24,021 nucleotides of DNA, from NCBI GenBank assembly GCA_035512595.1, contig DATKDU010000169.1, positions 1 through 24,021 of the forward strand, read 5' to 3'. This DNA is from DATKDU01 sp035512595. Its GTDB lineage: Bacteria > Planctomycetota > Planctomycetia > Pirellulales > Pirellulaceae. The notes beneath the pieces are model-generated. The model searched no databases. It was not told the DNA's origin and saw nothing but the letters and a program-made list of their open reading frames with translations. This document shows, piece by piece, positions 6,969 to 14,588 of this stretch. Position numbers and translations under genes: made by a program. How positions within the stretch are numbered: position 1 is the stretch's first letter; every line of letters begins with the position of its first letter.

Positions 6969-7871
6969 ATGACCATCGACCATCGGGAGTTCTTGCCCGT
7001 TTCAAATTGGATCCAGGCGCTGCCGGAGATAACGTCGCGTGCGGTCGATGCGGCTCTTTCCTCACCGGACGCCAGCGACTCGAGCCGCAAGCGAAGGCGA
7101 GCGATCTTTCACAGTCTCCTGGCCGTGCTCCTGAAAACCTCCAAGTGCGCGATGGCTGGGACCGGGGGTCCAGGCGCCGGCGGACTGTCGGATTATTCGG
7201 CGCACCTCCGCAGCGCGTTGCCGGGCATCGCTCATTACAACGGCGACACGGCACTTACTTGGCATCACCTGGCCCTGGAAAAAGCCAGGGATTTTCTTAA
7301 TGCGGTTTCCATGGCGCTGAGTAACAGTGCGGACGAGATGCTGTCTCCCGTTCCGAGATTCGACCAATTGGCAGACAAATCGTGGGAGCCGAGCAACGAT
7401 CAAAACCAAGCGATCCGGGGGCTCGTTGCAAAGTGGAAGACATTCGACGCCAAGCGGATTTCCGTCGAAGTGGCCAGCGAACGGATGTTCTACGTGACGA
7501 AGTTCGGGCTGCTCGATTTACCGGCGGGGACGTTCGCACCGGCCGACGTTAAACCTCCAGAAACAGTTGATGATGTACTCACTGCCGCGCTTCAGAACAT
7601 GGGAATCTCTACCGCCCACCCGCTTACCGACGTTCAAAAACGCCAAGTGATTTTTGCATGGTGGAAAGACTGCGGCCATGTAAGTGGGGGGCCGGCAGCC
7701 CTTCGCGACGAATGGAACCGCCGCGGCTTACTGCCTGAACTGCCAGCGAATGATCTGAGCAATTCAAAGCAGACCCTTACCCGCGGCCGTGTTCTTGTTG
7801 ACGCGATGCGGGCTTCAGCGAAGCAAAAAAAACTGGCAAGGGGAAAAAATGTACCCGGTTGTACCCGGTAA
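6969..7871 (+). CDS. Unknown element protein (300 aa)
   Basis: The start is ATG 6969 with AGGAG 8 nt upstream. The sequence is hydrophilic with no membrane segment and no motif I recognise. The central part contains 'WHHLALEKARDFLNAVSMAL' and the C-terminal third contains 'FAWWKDCGHVSGGPAALRDEW', followed by a Lys-rich tail (KQKKLARGKN). It is the first gene after attL and precedes the two excisionase-like genes, a place where satellites often keep regulatory or interference genes. Its last codons are formed by two copies of the TGTACCCGG repeat, so coding and site sequence overlap there. No function is claimed. Confidence 0.65.
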   Translation: MTIDHREFLPVSNWIQALPEITSRAVDAALSSPDASDSSRKRRRAIFHSLLAVLLKTSKCAMAGTGGPGAGGLSDYSAHLRSALPGIAHYNGDTALTWHHLALEKARDFLNAVSMALSNSADEMLSPVPRFDQLADKSWEPSNDQNQAIRGLVAKWKTFDAKRISVEVASERMFYVTKFGLLDLPAGTFAPADVKPPETVDDVLTAALQNMGISTAHPLTDVQKRQVIFAWWKDCGHVSGGPAALRDEWNRRGLLPELPANDLSNSKQTLTRGRVLVDAMRASAKQKKLARGKNVPGCTR

Positions 7872-7926
7872 AAATCTCTCTTGTCCCCGGTCTTGTCCCC
7901 CATAGGACCGTCTGGACTGTCCCCGG
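7850..7926. repeat. Iteron-like array (TGTMCCCGG, five copies)
   Basis: Copies lie at 7850-7858 and 7860-7868 (TGTACCCGG), 7882-7890 (TGTCCCCGG), 7894-7900 (TGTCCCC, incomplete) and 7918-7926 (TGTCCCCGG), all in the same orientation. Start-to-start steps are 10, 22, 12 and 24 nt, roughly whole helical turns. The array spans the end of the first gene and the spacer before the first DNA-binding gene. It could be a replication iteron set, an excisionase site cluster or an operator. Confidence 0.6.
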
Positions 7927-7945
7927 TTGCCATGCCGTAGCATTC

Positions 7946-7969
7946 CGTCAGTTGGAAAACTAACTGACG
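7946..7969. promoter_or_regulatory. Inverted repeat touching the ribosome site of the next gene
   Basis: CGTCAGTT (7946-7953) is perfectly inverted as AACTGACG (7962-7969) across 8 nt. The right arm reaches the GAGG Shine-Dalgarno sequence (7969-7972) of the gene starting at 7978, so it could be an operator for a DNA-binding protein or an RNA hairpin limiting translation. Confidence 0.5.
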
Positions 7970-7977
7970 AGGTTGCT

Positions 7978-8196
7978 ATGGCCGAGGCGCTCACAACGCG
8001 GCAAGTTGCGGAAGAAATCACGCGGCTAGTCGATTGTCAGATTCAGGAGTGGCAGGTTCGCCGGCTGTTTGAATCCGGCACTCTCCCCGAGCCGCTCAAG
8101 TTTGGCGGCAAGCGGCAGATTGCCCGCGCGCAGGTGCCAGCGATCATCGACGCGCTGCGCGAGCGTGGATGGATGCCGGAGGTCAACACGGCATGA
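7978..8196 (+). CDS. Small MerR/excisionase-like DNA-binding protein
   Basis: The 72-aa protein starts at ATG 7978 with GAGG 5 nt upstream; a TTG-initiated longer form at 7927 lacks support. It opens 'TTRQVAEEITRLVDCQIQEW' and continues 'VRRLFESGTLPEPLKFGGKR', with 'RAQVPAIIDALRERG' after it. This is the winged-helix plan of MerR-like or AlpA/excisionase proteins: helix-turn-helix, wing with basic residues, then a closing helix. It probably binds DNA as a recombination directionality factor or early regulator. The stop overlaps the next start (ATGA at 8193). Confidence 0.65.
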   Translation: MAEALTTRQVAEEITRLVDCQIQEWQVRRLFESGTLPEPLKFGGKRQIARAQVPAIIDALRERGWMPEVNTA

Positions 8197-8486
8197 CCGC
8201 CCCGGTTCTTGTCTCCGTGCCCGTTGCCGACCTGGCCGAGTTCGTTGCCAGGGCGCAGGCCCGTTGGCTCACGATCGACCGGGCGGCTGATTACTCGAGC
8301 CTTTCGGCCAAGAGTCTGCGGCGGATGCTTTCCAGCGGTTCCCTCACGGCTCACCGGCCGTGCAAGGGGCGCGTGCTGATCGATCGTCTGGAACTGGACA
8401 GCGTGATAGGGGCGGCGACGGCGCAGCCGCGCAAGGGGCGTGGAATTGACCGCGGCGAAATGGTTGCCGCGGCTGGGGCTGGATGA
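8193..8486 (+). CDS. Excisionase-family helix-turn-helix protein
   Basis: The 97-aa protein starts at ATG 8193 inside the ATGA overlap with the previous gene. The central part 'LTIDRAADYSSLSAKSLRRM' followed by 'SGSLTAHRPCKGRVLIDRLELD' matches the HTH_17/excisionase pattern: tolerant first helix, recognition helix, then the 'G.l.ahr....r.li....l' wing. It may bind att or promoter DNA together with its neighbour. Two such proteins in tandem suggest one excisionase and one regulator; which is which cannot be told. Confidence 0.65.
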   Translation: MTAPVLVSVPVADLAEFVARAQARWLTIDRAADYSSLSAKSLRRMLSSGSLTAHRPCKGRVLIDRLELDSVIGAATAQPRKGRGIDRGEMVAAAGAG

Positions 8487-8863
8487 AAACGAAAATGCCG
8501 ACGCCCACGTTGATCGCGGTCGGACGTCGGCAAGAGGTCAAGACTATGAGCATCATCGCGGCAGCTACCGGCATCGTCAACAGGCTGTTTCGGCGCATAC
8601 GGCCAAAGGCAATTGAGAAGCTGGCCGGATCCTGGGTGCTGGGAAAGGCAGCATCGGATTTTTGGTCCTACGCCATCGGCTTAAAAACCGGGCAGACCAT
8701 CGCCTGTTCGGAAATCACCGTCGATGGCGAGTGGATCACGATTCGCGGCATCACGCGAGTTGAGGCCCACGGCAGGCGGGTACTGGACGGGGAATTCCAT
8801 TGGGGGCGTGGATTGCAAGTCCGCATCGATCAAGTGGCGTGGTGTGCCGACTGCGAAAGTTGA
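8483..8863 (+). CDS. Unknown small element protein
   Basis: The 126-aa reading frame begins at ATG 8483, overlapping the previous stop (ATGA). An internal ATG at 8546 has AGAGG about 8 nt upstream and would give 105 aa, so the true start is open. The C-terminal half (TIACSEITVDGEWITIRGITRVEAHGRR...) looks like a small beta-rich domain, and the last residues contain a CxxC (CADC). No family recognised. It sits between the regulators and the nuclease. Confidence 0.55.
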   Translation: MKTKMPTPTLIAVGRRQEVKTMSIIAAATGIVNRLFRRIRPKAIEKLAGSWVLGKAASDFWSYAIGLKTGQTIACSEITVDGEWITIRGITRVEAHGRRVLDGEFHWGRGLQVRIDQVAWCADCES

Positions 8864-8872
8864 AGGATCAAC

Positions 8873-9382
8873 ATGGCCAGAAATCCATTACCCGCCGAAT
8901 TGCCGCCCGAGGGCTTGACCGCGGTCATCGACACACGCGAGCAACTGCCGCTTGACTTGGCTCCACTGCGCATCGAGCGGAGCACGCTCACGACCGGCGA
9001 TTACAGCGTTAAGGGGCTCGAGCACGTCATCGCCATTGAACGGAAGTCGCTCGAGGATCTGCTGGGATGCGTCGGCCAAGAGCGATCTCGCTTTGACAGG
9101 GAAGTGGAAAGGTTGCTCGCGTTTCCTGTCCGCTGTCTCGTTATCGAAAGTGGCTGGCAGGCCCTCGAGCGCGGGGAGTGGCGAAGCAAAGTCACCAGCT
9201 CCGCGGCAATCGGTTCGGTGCTTGGCTGGATTGCCGCCGGACTGCCCGTCGTGATGTGCTACACGCATGAACGGGCCGGGAAGTATGTAAGCCGCATTTT
9301 GTACACGGCCGCGCGGCGTCGATGGCGCGAGTCGCGAGAGCTGATTCGCAACGTGACAGAACTGGAGGCCGCGACAACATGA
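8873..9382 (+). CDS. ERCC4-fold nuclease
   Basis: The 169-aa protein starts at ATG 8873 with AAGGA 5 nt upstream. It contains the XPF/ERCC4 nuclease signature: 'VIDTREQ' (Asp20), 'TTGDYSV' (Asp43) and 'IERKSLEDLL' giving ERK-x3-D at residues 56-62. These residues bind divalent metal and cut branched or flap DNA in this family. The protein has the nuclease domain only, without helicase or HhH tail, as in many phage versions. Its stop overlaps the primase start (ATGA at 9379), so it probably acts with replication, for example on fork or recombination intermediates, or possibly against competing DNA. Confidence 0.85.
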   Translation: MARNPLPAELPPEGLTAVIDTREQLPLDLAPLRIERSTLTTGDYSVKGLEHVIAIERKSLEDLLGCVGQERSRFDREVERLLAFPVRCLVIESGWQALERGEWRSKVTSSAAIGSVLGWIAAGLPVVMCYTHERAGKYVSRILYTAARRRWRESRELIRNVTELEAATT

Positions 9383-11976
9383 GTGCGAACGGATTCAAGT
9401 ACGAAGTTGCGGACGTCAAGGCGGCCGCCCGGGGCCGCTGGCCCGAGGTGCTTCAGGCTGTTGGCATCCCGCGGGACACGCTGGACGGCCGGCATCACGC
9501 TTGCCCGAAGTGCGGCGGCACGGATCGGTTCCGTCTGGTTGATGAAGAGGCCGGCGCCGTTTTTTGCAACGCCTGTTTTTCTTCCGCCAATGGGGACGGG
9601 CTGGCGGCAATCCGCTGGATGCGTGGCTGCAATTTCGGCGACGCGATCGAATTCGCGGCCGGCTGCCTGAATCTCACGCCACAGAACGGGCACGCCACCG
9701 GGCACGCGGCGACGTTCGATCCAATCGAAGCAGTCTGCCAGGCGAAGCGGATGCCGCGGGAATCGGCGCTCGCGTACGGCGCCCGAGCTGTCGCTGGCGG
9801 CGTGGCGTTTCCATCGTGGGGGCCGGATTGCGAGCCGATGGGTGACTTCATCATCAAGCCGAAGGGCGGCGAAAAACAGCGAAAGGGAATGTGGGCCTTG
9901 GGCTGCAAGGCAGGAGTATTTCTACCCGTGGTCGATGGGCAGCCCCAAAAACCCCAGCCAGGGGAAACGTGGTTGGTTTTTGAGGGCGTGAAAGATCCGG
10001 CCGCAGCTCGCTCGCTGGGCTATCAGGCCCTCGGGCTCAATGGTTGCAAGCTGAATCAGCGGTTCGCGAAGTTGCTCCGCGGCTGCGACGTGGTTTTCGT
10101 TCCAGACCGCGACGTGCCGAGCATCGACGGGATGAAGAGTGCCGCCCGGAAGTTGTACGGAATCGCGGCCAGCATCAAGATTGCGACGCTTCCAGCGGAA
10201 GTCACCCCCACCGATGGAAAGGACGTGCGTGATATTTTGGCCTTGGCCGACGGGGAATCTCTGGTCCGCGAAGCGATCGACACGGCAATGCCGTTCGAAG
10301 TTGAGCGGCCGCAGGGAGGGCCTGATAGTCGCGTTCCGATTTACGACGGTCCCAAGGAACACGACGTTTCCGATCAAGCCATCGTGGCCCTGGCCGAGCT
10401 CCCCGGGCTCTATCAGCGGGGCGGCAATCTGGTTTCCATCGTGAGCGACCCGCCGGCGCCCAAGGGAATTATTCGGCCGCCGGGCGGGCTCTATATCGAG
10501 CCGGTCACCGAGGCCGGTCTGATCGATCGTCTGTCGCAAGTTGTTCGGTTCTACCGTTTGAGGAAATCCCCCGATGGGGACCTGGTTGAATACGACGTGC
10601 CGCCGCCAACGCGAATTGCCAAGATCATCATGGCCCGGCGGCATTGGCCAGGACTTCCAGCCCTCGAGTCGGTTGTACACTCGCCCGTTTTTCTGGCCGA
10701 CGGGAGCGTGCTGGCCACGCCTGGCTACTGCCGGCAAACTGGCTTGTACCTTTCGGCAAGCTGCGAATTCCCGCCTGTCCCGCACTCCCCGACTCTGGCG
10801 GACGCGGAAGATGCTCGCGACGAAATCTTGGACGTCGTGTGCGATTTCCCTTTCGCAAGCGAAGCTCACAAGGCGGCGTGGTTCGCCATGGCACTGACAC
10901 CGGCGGCCAGGTTCGCATTCGACGGGCCCAATCCCTTGTTTGCCGTCGATGCAAATGTCCGTGGCTCGGGGAAGTCGATGCTATGCGACGTCGTTGGCAT
11001 GATCTACGGCGGTGACTCGCTCCCGCGTACGGCGCCGCCGGTTTGCGATGAAGAATTCCGGAAGCGAATCACCAGCATTCTCTTGGCCGGCGAGCAAATC
11101 GTGTTGATCGATAACGTGACCGGAACGCTGGGAGGTGCAGCCCTGGATGCTCTGCTGACAAGCTCCACATGGAGCGACCGCATCCTCGGGCAGTCCCGCA
11201 TGACGGGGAAGCTGGCCGCGAAAACGATCTGGTGGGTGACCGGGAACAATCTGATTTACGAGGCCGACACCGGCCGCCGCGTGCTGACGGCACGGCTGCA
11301 ATGCCAGGAAGAGAACCCCGAGGAGCGGACCGGCTTTCGCCATCCAAACTTGCTCGCCTGGGTGAAAGCGAACCGCGGACGCCTGGCGGTAGCCGCCGTC
11401 ACGATCCTGCGAGCGTATCACGTGGCCGGCGGTCCGAAGATGAGCCTTCCCGAGTGGGGCTCGTTCGAAGGCTGGTCGGAGCTGGTGCGGGGGGCCGTCG
11501 TATGGGTGGGGCTCGAGGATCCCGGGCAAACGCGAATTGAGGTTCGCGAGCAGAGCGACCGCGAAGCCGGAATCCTGCGGCAACTGCTGACGGCCTGGAT
11601 AAGCGGCGATGCGAGCGGATTCGGAATGACCGTTGCGGAAGCGATCGGTAAGGCGGCGAGCGGTCACCTGCAATTGCAGGCTGTGTTTTCGGAGATCGGC
11701 CAGCCGGGAAAGCCGGTCAATCCACGCAGCGTCGGGATGAAGCTGAACCATATTCGCGGAAGAGTATGCGGCGGAAGGTTTTTCGAGCGATACAGGAACT
11801 CGGAAAACACCACCGTCTGGAAAGTGCAGAGAGTTGAGACTTCCGGAACTACAGGAACCACGGGAACTACCCTTAACCCCCCCGCGGGAGCAAGTGGTAA
11901 TTCCCATGTATCGCACACGTATATAGACGGGGCTGGGAATAGTTCCGCTAGTTCCCCTAGTTCCGGAGAGTTCTGA
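9379..11976 (+). CDS. P4-like primase-helicase
   Basis: The 865-aa protein starts at ATG 9379 in the ATGA overlap with the nuclease gene; longer forms only shadow that gene. Domains in order are a zinc-binding primase domain with C42-x2-C45...C63-x2-C66, a Toprim-like region with Glu202 in 'LVFEGVKD' and the DRD pair at 243-245, and a C-terminal helicase with Walker A 'NVRGSGKS' (GSGKS at 529-533), Walker B 'IVLID' near 574-578 and 'WWVTGNN' resembling a sensor. This layout is that of phage/satellite primase-helicases such as P4 alpha. The last 50 residues are low-complexity Gly/Thr/Ser and are encoded by phased repeats that may be an origin (see 11845-11964). Confidence 0.88.
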   Translation: MSANGFKYEVADVKAAARGRWPEVLQAVGIPRDTLDGRHHACPKCGGTDRFRLVDEEAGAVFCNACFSSANGDGLAAIRWMRGCNFGDAIEFAAGCLNLTPQNGHATGHAATFDPIEAVCQAKRMPRESALAYGARAVAGGVAFPSWGPDCEPMGDFIIKPKGGEKQRKGMWALGCKAGVFLPVVDGQPQKPQPGETWLVFEGVKDPAAARSLGYQALGLNGCKLNQRFAKLLRGCDVVFVPDRDVPSIDGMKSAARKLYGIAASIKIATLPAEVTPTDGKDVRDILALADGESLVREAIDTAMPFEVERPQGGPDSRVPIYDGPKEHDVSDQAIVALAELPGLYQRGGNLVSIVSDPPAPKGIIRPPGGLYIEPVTEAGLIDRLSQVVRFYRLRKSPDGDLVEYDVPPPTRIAKIIMARRHWPGLPALESVVHSPVFLADGSVLATPGYCRQTGLYLSASCEFPPVPHSPTLADAEDARDEILDVVCDFPFASEAHKAAWFAMALTPAARFAFDGPNPLFAVDANVRGSGKSMLCDVVGMIYGGDSLPRTAPPVCDEEFRKRITSILLAGEQIVLIDNVTGTLGGAALDALLTSSTWSDRILGQSRMTGKLAAKTIWWVTGNNLIYEADTGRRVLTARLQCQEENPEERTGFRHPNLLAWVKANRGRLAVAAVTILRAYHVAGGPKMSLPEWGSFEGWSELVRGAVVWVGLEDPGQTRIEVREQSDREAGILRQLLTAWISGDASGFGMTVAEAIGKAASGHLQLQAVFSEIGQPGKPVNPRSVGMKLNHIRGRVCGGRFFERYRNSENTTVWKVQRVETSGTTGTTGTTLNPPAGASGNSHVSHTYIDGAGNSSASSPSSGEF
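11845..11964. repeat. Inverted sets of 9-nt-phased repeats, candidate origin
   Basis: GGAACTAC, GGAACCAC and GGAACTAC start at 11845, 11854 and 11863, exactly 9 nt apart. The inverse motif TAGTTCC starts at 11940, 11949 and 11958, again exactly 9 nt apart. The two sets form a large imperfect dyad of about 26 nt per arm around a 70-nt centre that includes a short AT-rich patch (GTATATAG). All of it lies within the primase reading frame and encodes its Gly-Thr-Thr and Ser tails. It could be a replication origin or a long RNA hairpin. Confidence 0.6.
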
Positions 11977-12110
11977 GGGATAGCACGAACACCCCGGCGC
12001 CAGTCCGCCCGCCCCGCTGAACACGCAGCCGGCCGGTAGACATTCACAAACAGGCCGAAATCGACCGACAAACGGAGATTCAATCCATTCGTCACTGACT
12101 GTAAACACCT

Positions 12111-12773
12111 ATGGAAAACCAACTTACAACCGACGAAGCGGCCTCTGTATTCATCGCGAGCGAGAATGGGACCGGGATTGGCCGCGCTCCCGCCCCGCCG
12201 CTTCCCGCCGCGTCAACCAACGGAAGCCACCGCCTGAAAGGCAAGCGGCCGGGGGGAAACGCCACGCTGGCCAGGTTCGGATTGAGCCTCGGGCGGACCG
12301 GCAAAGGTCACGGCGGGCTCGACAATGCCGCGTGGAAGTTCCTGTCGGCCATGCTCCGCGAGTTGGAAGCCAGCGGCCGCCTCACGTTCGCCACGGCCAG
12401 CGCCGCCGTCACGGCTGCCAGGCTCGAGCGCTGCGCCTTGGCCGCCCAAAGGTTCTGCCGCAACGAGCCGCCGCAGAACGTGGAATCGCGGAGCAATGCC
12501 CTCGAGCGCGTCGCCCGATTCAGCCGCCAGCGGGACGAAGTGCTCGAGCGCGCCGGGCTTCTGGCCCCATCCGCAGCGGGCCAGGCCGATCCATTCGCCG
12601 CACTGGCAACCGGCTGGCCCACGGCCCCACCTGCGCAACCAGAAAAGCCAGGGCGCTTTTCAAACGCCCCGGCGGCTCCTTGGACACCCCAAACCGAGAT
12701 CGTCGATCCTGGGGGCACTGAAAAGCTCACAAGCGATATTGCCCAAACTACCAACGAAGGGGGGCACCGATGA
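12111..12773 (+). CDS. Unknown protein upstream of terminase, possible small terminase
   Basis: The 220-aa frame starts at ATG 12111 without a clear Shine-Dalgarno sequence after a 134-nt gap that holds no gene. The N-terminus and C-terminus are Pro/Ala-rich and look disordered. The middle (about 65-155) is helical: 'LDNAAWKFLSAMLRELEASG', an Ala-rich helix, then 'LERVARFSRQRDEVLERAGL'. Position directly before the packaging ATPase and the helical middle fit a terminase small subunit, but no HTH is obvious. The stop overlaps the next gene (ATGA at 12770). Confidence 0.6.
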   Translation: MENQLTTDEAASVFIASENGTGIGRAPAPPLPAASTNGSHRLKGKRPGGNATLARFGLSLGRTGKGHGGLDNAAWKFLSAMLRELEASGRLTFATASAAVTAARLERCALAAQRFCRNEPPQNVESRSNALERVARFSRQRDEVLERAGLLAPSAAGQADPFAALATGWPTAPPAQPEKPGRFSNAPAAPWTPQTEIVDPGGTEKLTSDIAQTTNEGGHR

Positions 12774-13036
12774 TCACTTCCCGCGAGCGGACCCGCATCC
12801 GATCGATCCTGTCCCAACTGGCCGCGATCATCCGCCGGCAACTCGAGCGACCGGGCGGCACGGTGGAGGACTTGCAGGCCCTTTGCCGCGCCACTCGCGA
12901 GGGGCTCGAGCTGGCTCGCATGGCCGACATTGCCCCCGATGACGTGATGCCGATCGTGGAAGCCCGGGCCGACGTGCTCCGTCGCTCGAGGAACTGCATC
13001 GTGACCTACCGCAAACCGCGAAAGGGGCGCCGATGA
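12770..13036 (+). CDS. Unknown small helical protein
   Basis: The 88-aa protein starts at ATG 12770 in an ATGA overlap and ends at an ATGA overlap with the large terminase (13033), so it is translated between two packaging genes. It is highly charged and predicted all-helical (ERTRIRSILSQLAAIIRRQL, then LQALCRATREGLELARM) with a basic tail. It might be an accessory or a short small terminase. No family recognised. Confidence 0.6.
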   Translation: MITSRERTRIRSILSQLAAIIRRQLERPGGTVEDLQALCRATREGLELARMADIAPDDVMPIVEARADVLRRSRNCIVTYRKPRKGRR

Positions 13037-14523
13037 CACCAAACCTCATTCGCGAATCGGCTGGCAACCCCATGGCGTTCTTTGCCGCGCTGCTACTCCG
13101 CATCGGCGGGGAGCTCCGGCCGTTCGGCGACTGCTGGGCAGACTTTCAACGCGAGTGGCTCGAGGGAGTCGCTCCGTCGCTGCTGTCGCTGGCCCGTGGT
13201 GAGAAGCCGCACCAGGCCCGCTTTTGGATCGAAGCCACGAAGGGGGCCGCCAAGTCGCTGGCCCTGGCAATGATGGTGCTCTGGCTGCTGGCGTTTGCCG
13301 CCGTGCCGCAGACGATTCAGATTGCGGCTGCCGATCAGGACCAGGCCGCCGAAATCATCAAGTGGATTCGGCTGCTGCTGCACTTCAATCCCTGGCTGGG
13401 CTCGCGTATTGAGGTCACCAATTGGAAGATCGTCTGCGAAGCGACCAGCAGCGAAGCGGAGATCCTTGCTGCCGACGTGGCCGGTTCCCACGGCGCCCGC
13501 CCGAATTTGCTGATCATCGACGAAATTCACGCGGTCACCAAATGGGAGTTCGTCGAAAACCTACTCGACAACGCCTCCAAGGTTGACGGCGTGGTGCTGA
13601 TCGCGACGAATGCCGGCATGGTCGATTCCCAGCCGCACAAGCTCCGCGAAATGGCCGTCGCTTCCCCTCGGTGGACGGTCTGGATTCTGGCCCGCCCTGC
13701 CCCATGGCTGTCAGACGAAGAGTTGGCGGAAGCCCGGGCCCGCAACCGGGGCGAGCGATTCAACCGGCTCTTTGGCGGGATTTGGTCGCACGGCACGGGC
13801 GAGGCCCTCAACAGTGCCGACGTCACCGCCTGCACCATCGCCGCTGCCAGGCCCCACCTATGCCGGCTGTCTCAGGCGTACATCGGCGCCGTGGATCTGG
13901 CCCGCACTCGGGATCATGCGGCGTTCGCGGTGCTGGGCATCGATGCGGCCGTGTGGAGCGACCCGCTCCGCGAAGATGAACCGCCCCCGCGTGTCAGCCT
14001 GGCCCGCTGCAATTCGTGGAATCCCAAGAGCTACGCCGATGGCCGCATTCCCCTGGATGAAATCCGCCGCACGATCCTGGAAACCGACAAAGAGTTGGGC
14101 GGGCTCGATGCGGTTCTGTTCGATACCTGGCAGGCCGTGTTGATGGCGGAGCAGCTTTCAGCCGCCGGGCTCCGCTGCGTCGATTGGGTTTTCAATACTG
14201 CAAACTTGGACGTGATGGCCCGCGACCTGATCGAGGCGTTCCAATCCCGATGGATCCGCCTCTTCCCGTGTCCAGAGCTCGAGCGCGACTTGTACAAGCT
14301 GAACCTTGTGGAGCGGCCGCAGGGCTTTCGGCTGGATGCGAAGCGCGACGCTTCGGGCCACGCGGACCGCGCCTTTGCTCTGGCGATTGCACTCCCCACG
14401 GCCCTGGCCTGGTCGCGCGAGATGGCGATTGCCCGCGACGCCCCGCCGCTGCGGGAATGCATCATGGATGCCAATGGCAACACCTTTTACTACGAAGGCG
14501 GCTCGATTCATTTTGTACACTGA
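13033..14523 (+). CDS. terL: Terminase large subunit
   Basis: The 496-aa protein starts at ATG 13033 (ATGA overlap). The N-terminal ATPase has a variant Walker A 'ATKGAAKS' at residues 68-75, Walker B with catalytic Glu 'LLIIDE' at 159-164, and a coupling motif 'LIATNAG' at 189-195. The C-terminal RNase-H-like nuclease shows Asp288 in 'GAVDLARTRDHAAF', Asp364 in 'VLFDTW' and Asp445 in 'SGHADRAFALA'. The length is normal for the family. It translocates DNA into a procapsid and cuts concatemers. Unusually, the portal gene that normally follows is missing: the next gene, 65 nt on, is protease-like. Confidence 0.9.
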   Translation: MTPNLIRESAGNPMAFFAALLLRIGGELRPFGDCWADFQREWLEGVAPSLLSLARGEKPHQARFWIEATKGAAKSLALAMMVLWLLAFAAVPQTIQIAAADQDQAAEIIKWIRLLLHFNPWLGSRIEVTNWKIVCEATSSEAEILAADVAGSHGARPNLLIIDEIHAVTKWEFVENLLDNASKVDGVVLIATNAGMVDSQPHKLREMAVASPRWTVWILARPAPWLSDEELAEARARNRGERFNRLFGGIWSHGTGEALNSADVTACTIAAARPHLCRLSQAYIGAVDLARTRDHAAFAVLGIDAAVWSDPLREDEPPPRVSLARCNSWNPKSYADGRIPLDEIRRTILETDKELGGLDAVLFDTWQAVLMAEQLSAAGLRCVDWVFNTANLDVMARDLIEAFQSRWIRLFPCPELERDLYKLNLVERPQGFRLDAKRDASGHADRAFALAIALPTALAWSREMAIARDAPPLRECIMDANGNTFYYEGGSIHFVH

Positions 14524-14588
14524 GTCACCGCGATACCGCGGCGGGCCGGTTTGCCCGCGAACACTCACCCCCTGCCTGGAGAAAGATC

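Noticed and set aside
10981..12108. Minus-strand 375-codon ORF
   Set aside because: It lies opposite the primase helicase domain, which has clear Walker motifs; it is a high-GC shadow.
12308..13042. Minus-strand 244-codon ORF
   Set aside because: It is opposite two genes joined by ATGA overlaps in the packaging block and has no independent support.
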